Origin: UBA4719 sp038249115
GTDB taxonomy: Bacteria > Actinomycetota > Actinomycetes > Actinomycetales > Dermatophilaceae
DNA: 8,322 nt
Direction: 5' to 3'
NCBI GenBank assembly: GCA_038249115.1
Contig: JBBRWQ010000117.1
Span: 1-8,322, forward strand
Shown: piece by piece, positions 1 through 5,610 of the stretch
Layout: each line of letters begins with the position of its first letter
Numbering within the stretch: the stretch's first letter is position 1
The notes under the pieces: generated by a model
What the model was told of the DNA's origin: nothing
Database searches by the model: none
The model's input: the letters and a program-made list of their open reading frames with translations, nothing else
Translations under genes and position numbers: made by a program

Positions 1-37
1 GCAGCCAGCAGCAACACGACATGATGGAGTCATGAGC

Positions 38-436
38 ATGACTGAGCAACCAGCGCGCAATGTCCTGGGCGGGCCGCTGGAGGAGTGTGGCACGGACCCG
101 ATGACCGGGTTCTTTCGTGACGGCTGCTGCAACACCGGGCCACAGGACATGGGCAGCCACACTGTGTGCGTTGTCGTCACCGTGAACTTTCTCGATCATC
201 AACAGCGGGTGGGCAACGACCTTTCGACGCCGCGGCCTGAGTACAGCTTCGCCGGCCTGAAGCCGGGAGATCGCTGGTGTGTCGTGGCCAGCCGCTGGAT
301 GCAGGCCTACCTCGATGGTGCGGCAGCACCCGTGGTGCTGTCCGCCACGCACGAGCGGGCCCTTGACGTCGTACCAATGGAAGCCCTGCAGGAGAACGCG
401 GTCGACGTCCCTGTTGACCCGGGAAGCCTCATCTGA
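38..436 (+). CDS. DUF2237 family protein
   Basis: This is a small soluble protein of 132 residues matching the DUF2237 family, whose biochemical role I do not know. The family's conserved blocks are visible: NVLGGPLE near the N-terminus, C-x-TDP-x-TGF-x-RDGCCNTG around residues 17-33, GSHTVC at about 39-44, GNDLSTPRPE at 59-68, the GLKPGDRWC block at 73-81, and VVLSATHERAL at 99-109. The conserved cysteines and histidines could be catalytic or metal-binding, but that is inference. The length is normal for the family and there is no signal peptide or membrane segment. Start choice: an ATG at 32 is also in frame, but the GGAG at 26-29 lies only 2 bases before it and 8 bases before the ATG at 38, so 38 is preferred. 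The gene is convergent with pnp. Family assignment is confident; function is unknown. Confidence 0.88.
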   Translation: MTEQPARNVLGGPLEECGTDPMTGFFRDGCCNTGPQDMGSHTVCVVVTVNFLDHQQRVGNDLSTPRPEYSFAGLKPGDRWCVVASRWMQAYLDGAAAPVVLSATHERALDVVPMEALQENAVDVPVDPGSLI

Positions 437-667
437 GCACCGCCGCCATCACGATGTACTTGTTTCGGTGGAGCCAGATCGCCATGGGTAACGCCCTTCT
501 GGAACAGCTCCGGTCCCCTGGAGTCGTGGTACTGCCTCGCATTCCGAACCGTTGCGCCACGGCCGGACGTGCTCAGATTTTCCACAAGTACGCGTGGTGG
601 CGCCGGTGGACAAGAAGAAGTTTCGGGTAGGCGGATATATGGTCATTCATTCTTGCAAGGGCTCGGC

Positions 668-686
668 TCGTGCCGTGGGGGCACGA
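668..686 (-). terminator. Second small hairpin after pnp
   Basis: A perfect 7-base-pair inverted repeat (668-674 with 680-686) has a 5-base loop. It lies just beyond the larger pnp hairpin in the direction of pnp transcription. There is no T-run, so it may act as a backup terminator or a 3'-end stabiliser rather than a classical terminator. Confidence 0.35.
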
Positions 687-688
687 CA

Positions 689-722
689 GAGCCCGGCGCA
701 CCCTCTCGGGTGCACCGGGCTC
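689..722 (-). terminator. Probable pnp transcription terminator
   Basis: The inverted repeat pairs 689-703 with 708-722: 15 positions with one internal mismatch and a 4-base loop (TCTC). It begins 35 bases after the pnp stop. It is very GC-rich and lacks a downstream T-run, as is common for actinobacterial terminators. Because it sits between convergent genes, it may act in both directions. The structure is read directly; termination is inferred. Confidence 0.6.
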
Positions 723-757
723 CGCTGTGGTTCAGCCAAATCCGTGTTCAGTCAGGC

Positions 758-3037
758 TCAGGCGTCGTCAGGCTCTGCCGAACCCTGGGCAGCGTTGACC
801 TCGTCGCCAGCCGAAACAGCAGCGGCGGGGACAACGTTCTCCTCGGCCATGACCGCGCCGAGGGAGAGCTTGCCGCGAGGGTCGATCTCCTTGAGCTCGA
901 CCTGGATCTTCTGGCCGATCTTAAGGACGTCGTCCACCGAGTCGATCCGCTTGCCGCCGACGAGCTTGCGCACCTCGGAGATGTGCAGCAGACCGTCCTT
1001 GCCCGGGAGCAAGGAGATGAAGGCGCCGAAGGTCGTGGTCTTGACCACGGTGCCCATGAAGCGCTCGCCGACCTCGGGCATGGTCGGGTTGGCGATGGCG
1101 TTGATCATCGCGCGAGCGGCTTCGGCCGACGGTCCATCGGTCGCACCGATGTAGATCGTGCCGTCGTCCTCGATCGAGATCTGCGCACCGGTCTCGTCCT
1201 GGATCTGGTTGATCATCTTGCCCTTCGGGCCGATGACCTCGCCGATCTTGTCCACGGGAACCGTGACGCTGATGACCCGCGGGGCGAACTCGCTCATCTC
1301 GTCCGGAACGTCGATGGCCTCGGCCATGACGTCCAGGATGTGCAGGCGAGCATCGTGGGCCTGGGTCAGCGCACCTGCCAGCACCGAGGCGGGGATGCCG
1401 CCGAGCTTGGTGTCGAGCTGGATGGCGGTGACGAACTCTCGCGTGCCGGCGACCTTGAAGTCCATGTCGCCGAACGCGTCCTCGGCGCCGAGGATGTCGG
1501 TCAGGGCCGCGTAGCGCGTCTCCCCGTCGACCTCATCGGAGACAAGACCCATCGCGATACCGGCGACGGGGGCGCGCAGAGGCACTCCGGCGTTCAGCAG
1601 CGACAGGGTCGAGGCGCAGACCGAGCCCATGGACGTCGAGCCGTTGGAGCTCAGCGCCTCGGACACCTGACGGATGGCGTACGGGAACTCCTCGCGGGTC
1701 GGCAGCACCGGCATCAGCGCACGCTCAGCCAGGGCGCCGTGACCGACCTCGCGGCGCTTGGGCGAACCCACGCGGCCGGTCTCACCAGTGCTGTAGGGCG
1801 GGAAGTTGTAGTTGTGCATGTAGCGCTTGCGCGTCTCCGGGGAGAGCGTGTCGAGCATCTGCTCCATACGCAGCATGTTCAGCGTGGTGACACCCATGAT
1901 CTGGGTCTCGCCGCGCTCGAAGATCGCCGAACCGTGAACACGGGGCAGGACCTCGACCTCGGCACCCAGGGCGCGGATGTCGGCCAGGCCACGGCCATCG
2001 ATACGGACCTTGTCGCGCAGGATCCGCTGACGGATGAGCTTCTTCTGCACCGCGCGGTATGCCGCGGAGATCTCCTTCTCGCGGCCCTCGAACTTGTCCG
2101 CGAGGTCGCCCTGGACGGCACCCTTGATCTCGTCGATGCGGTTCTCGCGCTCCTGCTTGTCGGCAATCTGGAGCACCGAGGTCAGGTCGCCGGACACTGC
2201 GCCTTCGACGGCGACGTACACGTCGTCCTGGTAGTCAAGGAAGACCGGGAAGTCCTGGACCGGCTTGGAGGCCTTGGCCGCGAGCTCTGCCTGGGCCTTG
2301 CACAGCACGTCAATGAACTTCTTGGAGGCCTCAAGGCCCTCGGCGACGACCGCCTCGGTCGGGGCACCCTGGCCCTGGTTCTTGACCAGGTCCCAGGTGG
2401 ACATCGTGGACTCAGCCTCGACCATCATGATCGCGACGTCCTCAACACCGTTCTTGTCGGTGACGACGCGGCCGGCGACGACCATGTCGAACACCGAACG
2501 TCCGCTGTCCTCGAAGCTCGGGAAGGCAATCCAGTTGCCGTCGATCAGAGAGACGCGGGTCGCCCCAATCGGGCCGCTGAACGGCAGGCCCGAGATCTGC
2601 GTCGACGCGGATGCGGCGTTGATGGCCAGCACGTCGTACTGGGTGTCGGGGTTGAGCGCCAGGACCGTGATGACGACCTGGACCTCGTTGCGCAGACCCT
2701 TCTTGAAGGTCGGGCGCAACGGGCGGTCGATCAGCCGGCAGGTGAGGATGGCGTCGGTGGAGGGGCGGCCCTCACGACGGAAGAATGAACCGGGGATCTT
2801 GCCGGCGGCGTACATGCGCTCTTCGACATCAACCGTCAGCGGGAAGAAGTCGAACTGCTCTTTGGGGTGCTTGCCGGCCGTGGTGGTCGACAACAGCATC
2901 GTGTCTTCGTCGAGGTAGGCGACAACTGCGCCGCCTGCCTGCTTGGCCAGGCGTCCGGTCTCGAACCGGACGGTGCGGGTTCCGTAGGAGCCGTTGTCGA
3001 TGGTGGCTTCTGCGAACTGAATCTCTGGACCCTCCAT
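758..3037 (-). CDS. pnp: Polyribonucleotide nucleotidyltransferase (PNPase)
   Basis: PNPase is a trimeric 3'-to-5' phosphorolytic exoribonuclease that degrades RNA to nucleoside diphosphates and can add tails in reverse; the actinobacterial enzyme is also known as GpsI. The product has 759 residues. The first RNase PH domain (about 15-150) carries the GSFFRREGRPS motif at 83-93. An alpha-helical linker region follows at about 240-335. The second, catalytic RNase PH domain (about 345-560) has the phosphate-binding SNGSTSMGSVC block near 464-474 and the conserved GDMDFK at 523-528. A KH domain (about 590-650) has IGPKGK at 602-607, and an S1 domain occupies about 655-727. A 30-residue Ala/Glu-rich tail ends the protein. 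The ATG at 3037 has a strong AAAGGAGG 5 bases upstream; an in-frame ATG at 3094 would add 19 unrelated residues and is rejected. It lies downstream of rpsO as in most bacteria. Confidence 0.98.
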   Translation of the reverse strand: MEGPEIQFAEATIDNGSYGTRTVRFETGRLAKQAGGAVVAYLDEDTMLLSTTTAGKHPKEQFDFFPLTVDVEERMYAAGKIPGSFFRREGRPSTDAILTCRLIDRPLRPTFKKGLRNEVQVVITVLALNPDTQYDVLAINAASASTQISGLPFSGPIGATRVSLIDGNWIAFPSFEDSGRSVFDMVVAGRVVTDKNGVEDVAIMMVEAESTMSTWDLVKNQGQGAPTEAVVAEGLEASKKFIDVLCKAQAELAAKASKPVQDFPVFLDYQDDVYVAVEGAVSGDLTSVLQIADKQERENRIDEIKGAVQGDLADKFEGREKEISAAYRAVQKKLIRQRILRDKVRIDGRGLADIRALGAEVEVLPRVHGSAIFERGETQIMGVTTLNMLRMEQMLDTLSPETRKRYMHNYNFPPYSTGETGRVGSPKRREVGHGALAERALMPVLPTREEFPYAIRQVSEALSSNGSTSMGSVCASTLSLLNAGVPLRAPVAGIAMGLVSDEVDGETRYAALTDILGAEDAFGDMDFKVAGTREFVTAIQLDTKLGGIPASVLAGALTQAHDARLHILDVMAEAIDVPDEMSEFAPRVISVTVPVDKIGEVIGPKGKMINQIQDETGAQISIEDDGTIYIGATDGPSAEAARAMINAIANPTMPEVGERFMGTVVKTTTFGAFISLLPGKDGLLHISEVRKLVGGKRIDSVDDVLKIGQKIQVELKEIDPRGKLSLGAVMAEENVVPAAAVSAGDEVNAAQGSAEPDDA

Positions 3038-3042
3038 GGGAT

Positions 3043-3050
3043 CCTCCTTT
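3043..3050 (-). promoter_or_regulatory. Ribosome binding site of pnp
   Basis: Read on the minus strand this is AAAGGAGG, a near-perfect anti-16S match, ending 5 bases before the ATG at 3037. It fixes the pnp start and excludes the upstream in-frame ATG at 3094. Confidence 0.85.
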
Positions 3051-3064
3051 TCTCTAAAACCAGC

Positions 3065-3085
3065 CGTGCATCGTCGTTGTGCACG
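3065..3085 (-). promoter_or_regulatory. Hairpin in the pnp leader
   Basis: A perfect 6-base inverted repeat (3065-3070 with 3080-3085) encloses a 9-base loop, about 15 bases upstream of the pnp Shine-Dalgarno. In E. coli, a leader stem-loop of pnp is cut by RNase III and mediates PNPase autocontrol. Position and context suggest a comparable element here, but the stem is short and function is inference. Confidence 0.35.
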
Positions 3086-3160
3086 TACTTTCAATAAGTT
3101 GGGCTCTTTAACAGGTAGAGCACTTTCTTCGGGCGGGGAACCGCGTGGGGCGGGACTCCT

Positions 3161-3183
3161 GGGGCAACAAAGCTGTGTGCCCC
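3161..3183 (-). promoter_or_regulatory. Hairpin between rpsO and pnp
   Basis: The inverted repeat GGGGCA (3161-3166) / TGCCCC (3178-3183) has an 11-base loop. It lies just beyond the rpsO terminator hairpin in the direction of transcription. There is no T-run on the minus strand after it. It may add to attenuation or processing of rpsO-pnp read-through RNA; no direct evidence of function. Confidence 0.3.
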
Positions 3184-3199
3184 GCTCTCAAACGAAAGA

Positions 3200-3234
3200 A
3201 GCGGCTCCCTCACGGTGTCGTGGAGGGGGCCGCT
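3200..3234 (-). terminator. rpsO terminator or rpsO-pnp attenuator
   Basis: The stem pairs 3200-3211 with 3223-3234: 12 positions, with one C-A mismatch in the minus-strand RNA. It starts 16 bases after the rpsO stop. On the minus strand it is followed by the T-rich stretch TTCTTTCGTTT, so it has the form of an intrinsic terminator. Since pnp follows on the same strand, it could be a partial terminator setting the rpsO to pnp ratio, as described for E. coli rpsO-pnp; that part is inference. Confidence 0.7.
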
Positions 3235-3250
3235 CCATCGGATGGAACGA

Positions 3251-3520
3251 TTATCGGCGCAAACCGAGGCGCTTGATCAGATCGCGGTAGCGATTGACGT
3301 CAGTGGCCGCGAGGTAGCGCAGCATGCGCTTGCGGCGGCCGACCAGCAGCAGCAGACCGCGCCGGCTGTGGTGGTCGTGCTTGTGCTCACGCGAGTGCTC
3401 GGTAAGGTCCAGGATGCGACGGGTGAGCACCGCAATCTGCACCTCGGGAGAACCGGTGTCACCCTCGTGGGTGGCGTACTCGGTCATGATCTCTTTCTTG
3501 ACAGCAAGGTCCAGGGGCAC
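3251..3520 (-). CDS. rpsO: 30S ribosomal protein S15
   Basis: S15 is a primary 16S rRNA-binding protein that organises the central domain of the small subunit. The 89 residues are exactly the usual length. Signature blocks are present: the VPLD N-terminus, EGDTGSPEVQ at about 19-28, LTEHSREHKHDHHSRRGLLLLVGRRKRMLRYL at about 39-70 with the rRNA-contacting basic and histidine residues, and the C-terminal LGLRR. The start is GTG at 3520, supported by AAGGAG 7 bases upstream and by the conserved N-terminus. A longer frame reaching 3601 adds 27 non-homologous residues and is not used. It is followed on the same strand by a terminator-like hairpin and pnp, and is divergent from rmlB. S15 represses its own translation in several bacteria; no recognisable pseudoknot was identified here. 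Confidence 0.98.
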   Translation of the reverse strand: MPLDLAVKKEIMTEYATHEGDTGSPEVQIAVLTRRILDLTEHSREHKHDHHSRRGLLLLVGRRKRMLRYLAATDVNRYRDLIKRLGLRR

Positions 3521-3527
3521 GCGGTAT

Positions 3528-3533
3528 CTCCTT
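3528..3533 (-). promoter_or_regulatory. Ribosome binding site of rpsO
   Basis: AAGGAG on the minus strand lies 7 bases before the GTG at 3520. It decides for this GTG over upstream in-frame starts. Confidence 0.8.
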
Positions 3534-3634
3534 GGTTTTATCGTTGCGCGGTGCCTTGGGGCAGGTTCACCCAGGCTCTCTCGATCCGCGGCCGGTTGCA
3601 CGGCACGACCAAGATACCAGCGGCGCAGGTCACG

Positions 3635-3665
3635 GTCCTAATCGCCCTCGCACGCACATTGTCCC
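3635..3665 (-). promoter_or_regulatory. Weak candidate promoter for rpsO
   Basis: On the minus strand, GGGACA (3660-3665, four of six matches to TTGACA) and TAGGAC (3635-3640, close to the actinobacterial TAGGAT-type -10) are separated by 19 bases, which is rather long. The pair lies in the 220-base divergent region between rpsO and rmlB, which must hold promoters for both. I saw no better pair, and no clear promoter for rmlB. Confidence 0.25.
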
Positions 3666-3741
3666 TCGCAAGCACTCCGTATCCCCGCCACAGCCGCGTT
3701 TGTCATGTACACATTGAGGACACAACCAAGGAGATCGACTC

Positions 3742-4737
3742 ATGAAGGTGCTCGTCACCGGCGGAGCAGGGTTCATCGGCGCCAACTTCGTCCAGCGCAC
3801 CAGGGCGACCCGCCCCGACTGGGAGATCACCGTCGTCGACGCGCTCACCTACGCGGGTTCGCTGGAGAACCTCGCGCCGCTCGCCGACCAGATCGAGTTC
3901 GTCCACGGAAACATCGCCGACGCCGACCTGGTCGACCAGCTGGTCTCGGCCGCCGATGTCGTCGTCCACTTCGCGGCCGAGTCGCACAACGACAACTCAC
4001 TTGACGACCCGTGGCCGTTCATGGAGTCCAACATCATCGGGACCTACCGGCTCCTGGAGGCAGTCCGCAAGCACCAAACGCGGCTGCACCACATCTCGAC
4101 CGACGAGGTCTACGGCGACCTCGAGCTCGACGACCCGGCGCGCTTCACCGAGCAGACCCCGGTCAACCCCTCGAGCCCGTACTCAGCGAGCAAGGCCAGC
4201 GCCGACCTCTTGGTGCGGGCGTGGATCCGCTCCTTCGGCATCCAGGCCACGCTGTCCAACTGCTCCAACAACTACGGCCCCTACCAGCACGTCGAGAAGT
4301 TCATCCCCCGCCAGATCACCGGGATCCTGCAGGGCATCAAGCCCAAGCTGTATGGCGCCGGCGCCAACGTCCGAGACTGGATCCACGTCGACGACCACAA
4401 CGATGCCATCGTCACGATTCTGGAGAAGGGCCGACTCGGCGAGACGTACCTGATCGGCGCCGACGGGGAGATGAACAACCGCCAGATCGTGGCCCTGCTG
4501 CTGGAGCTGATGGACAAGCCGGCCGACTGGTTCGAGCTCGTGCCCGACCGTCCCGGCCATGACATGCGCTACGCCATCGACTCCGGCAAGCTGCGGGCCG
4601 AGACCGGCTGGGCCCCGAAGTACCAGGACATCCGCACCGGCCTGGCCCAGACCATCTCGTGGTACCGGGACAACGAGGCGTGGTGGACCCGGGACAAGGA
4701 GCGCACGGAGCAGGCCTACCAGCGACTGGGCCGCTGA
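3742..4737 (+). CDS. rfbB: dTDP-glucose 4,6-dehydratase
   Basis: This enzyme (RmlB/RfbB) converts dTDP-D-glucose to dTDP-4-keto-6-deoxy-D-glucose, the second step to dTDP-L-rhamnose and other deoxysugars. It is a cytosolic extended short-chain dehydrogenase with bound NAD. The 331 residues are the normal length. The Rossmann motif GGAGFIG is at 7-13, with Asp33 ending the second strand and YAGSLENL following. The HFAAESHNDNSL block starts at 76. STDEVYG at 119-125 carries the Thr-Asp-Glu catalytic residues. YSASK supplies Tyr147 and Lys151. SNCSNNYGPYQ at about 172-182 and RPGHDMRYAID at 260-270 are substrate-binding family motifs. AAGGAG 8 bases before the ATG supports the start. No rmlA, rmlC or rmlD is adjacent, so the rest of the pathway must lie elsewhere. 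Confidence 0.96.
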   Translation: MKVLVTGGAGFIGANFVQRTRATRPDWEITVVDALTYAGSLENLAPLADQIEFVHGNIADADLVDQLVSAADVVVHFAAESHNDNSLDDPWPFMESNIIGTYRLLEAVRKHQTRLHHISTDEVYGDLELDDPARFTEQTPVNPSSPYSASKASADLLVRAWIRSFGIQATLSNCSNNYGPYQHVEKFIPRQITGILQGIKPKLYGAGANVRDWIHVDDHNDAIVTILEKGRLGETYLIGADGEMNNRQIVALLLELMDKPADWFELVPDRPGHDMRYAIDSGKLRAETGWAPKYQDIRTGLAQTISWYRDNEAWWTRDKERTEQAYQRLGR

Positions 4738-4742
4738 CTTCC

Positions 4743-4757
4743 GAGGGCACCACCCTC
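4743..4757 (+). terminator. Weak hairpin after rfbB
   Basis: GAGGG (4743-4747) pairs with CCCTC (4753-4757) over a 5-base loop, 5 bases after the rfbB stop, followed by TCTACC. It is short and without a real T-run, so it is only a tentative terminator. It would separate rfbB from the GNAT gene, which seems to have its own promoter. Confidence 0.25.
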
Positions 4758-4784
4758 TCTACCACCGCGCTCGCCGGGGTCAGA

Positions 4785-4790
4785 TAGCGT
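4785..4790 (+). promoter_or_regulatory. -10 element of a likely leaderless promoter
   Basis: TAGCGT fits the actinobacterial -10 pattern TANNNT. It ends 7 bases before the ATG at 4798, which would place the transcription start at or next to the start codon. No Shine-Dalgarno is visible in the bases before that ATG, as expected for a leaderless mRNA. No convincing -35 hexamer is seen. Confidence 0.5.
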
Positions 4791-4797
4791 CGCCGCC

Positions 4798-5583
4798 ATG
4801 CGTGACCTCCCGCCCGGCTGGGCCACCGACCTGGCGATCCTCGAGCTCTGCGGCTCCACTGTGCACGACTGCGGCGACCACCTGCTCGTCCGTACCCCGG
4901 CCAACCCCGAGTTCCACTGGGGCAACTGCCTGTTCGTCACGGACGAGGATGCGGTGGACGACGCCGGCCGGTGGGTCAGGACGTTCCGGTCCGCCTTCCC
5001 CGAGGCGACCTGGGTCGCCATCGGCCTGATCCGGATGCCCGATGAACGGGCAGCCTGGGCCGCACAGGGACTCGACCTCGAGCTGGACGAGGTCCTTACG
5101 ACTGACACGTTGCCCCGGCAGACGCTCCTGCCCCAGGGATACGCCGTACGCCGCCTCAGCGGACACGACTGGGCACGGGCGGTGGCCCGGTCCGTCACGG
5201 AGAACGAGCTGACGAATGAACAGGACCCGCAAGGGTATGAGCGGTTTGCCCAGGCTCAGGTGCTGGCTCGACGTGCCCTCTCGGATCGCGACGTGGGGGC
5301 GACCTTCGGCGCGTTCGCGGGTGACCTGCTGGTCGCCGAGCTGGGCATCGTCCGATGCGGGGGCACCGCGCGATACCAGCGTGTCGGCACTGACCGGGAG
5401 CATCGCGGGCGCGGCCTGGCCTCGCACCTTCTGGGACTTGCTGCCCGCTGGGCCGGCGATCGCGGCTGCGACAGATGGGTCATCGTCACCGAGTCGACCA
5501 ACCCGGCCGGACGGGTCTACCGCAGTCTCGGGTTCGAGCCAGACAGCGGCAACGCCCAGGCGTATCGAAAGCCGCCTCGCTGA
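4798..5583 (+). CDS. GNAT family N-acetyltransferase
   Basis: This is a predicted acetyl-CoA-dependent acetyltransferase of 261 residues, about twice a single GNAT domain. The C-terminal half (about 115-258) holds the standard fold: beta-strand FGAFAGDLLVAELGIV near 170-185, then RVGTDREHRGRGLASHLL at 195-212 containing the acetyl-CoA pyrophosphate-binding R-G-R-G-L-A segment, and NPAGRVYRSLGF at 235-246, where Tyr241 is the likely general acid. The N-terminal half (about 1-110) includes the HWGNCLFV motif (40-47) and looks like a degenerate second GNAT-like half seen in some two-domain members. The substrate cannot be predicted. The ATG at 4798 lacks a Shine-Dalgarno but sits 7 bases after a TANNNT element. 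It is convergent with mrdA, with 27 bases between the stops. Confidence 0.85.
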   Translation: MRDLPPGWATDLAILELCGSTVHDCGDHLLVRTPANPEFHWGNCLFVTDEDAVDDAGRWVRTFRSAFPEATWVAIGLIRMPDERAAWAAQGLDLELDEVLTTDTLPRQTLLPQGYAVRRLSGHDWARAVARSVTENELTNEQDPQGYERFAQAQVLARRALSDRDVGATFGAFAGDLLVAELGIVRCGGTARYQRVGTDREHRGRGLASHLLGLAARWAGDRGCDRWVIVTESTNPAGRVYRSLGFEPDSGNAQAYRKPPR

Positions 5584-5610
5584 GGTTCACCACTCACGTC
5601 CAGACTCGGC

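Larger units (their letters stand above)
437..757. other. Convergent intergenic gap without a recognised gene
   Basis: About 320 bases lie between the stop of the DUF2237 gene and the stop of pnp. Open frames cross the gap on both strands, but none has a good Shine-Dalgarno plus start or a protein I recognise. Those running into pnp are antisense frames kept open by high GC. I see no tRNA-like cloverleaf, transposon end or direct repeat. The only clear structure is the pair of hairpins at 668-722. The stretch 560-660 is somewhat less GC-rich than its surroundings. Confidence 0.6.

Noticed and set aside
1..35. Possible end of an upstream gene stopping at TGA 33-35
   Set aside because: Only about ten codons are visible, with no recognisable sequence. 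The frame being open over 32 bases is not evidence of coding.
449..646. 65-codon minus-strand frame in the gap after pnp
   Set aside because: No Shine-Dalgarno or recognisable protein; composition looks like random high-GC translation.
569..2788. A 739-codon open frame on the + strand antisense to pnp
   Set aside because: It is the shadow of the pnp coding frame in high-GC DNA. Its product is Asp/Arg/Leu/Gly-rich low-complexity protein without recognisable domains, and the PNPase on the other strand is certain.
3038..3094. N-terminal extension of PNPase from an ATG at 3094
   Set aside because: The added 19 residues do not look like PNPase, they would cover the strong Shine-Dalgarno at 3043-3050, and the family N-terminus begins just after the ATG at 3037.
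3101..3165. tRNA-like stretch on the + strand: a D-arm-like GCTC...AGAGC (3103-3121) followed by TTCGGG resembling a tRNA-Pro anticodon loop
   Set aside because: There is no matching acceptor stem, the anticodon stem is mispaired, and no TTCRA T-loop follows, so it is a chance resemblance.
3521..3601. N-terminal extension of S15 from an ATG at 3601
   Set aside because: S15 is 89 residues from the GTG at 3520, which has a well-placed ribosome binding site; the extension is not conserved.
3705..3714. Small inverted repeat ATGT-AC-ACAT upstream of rfbB as an operator
   Set aside because: Four-base arms are expected by chance and no known regulator site is matched.
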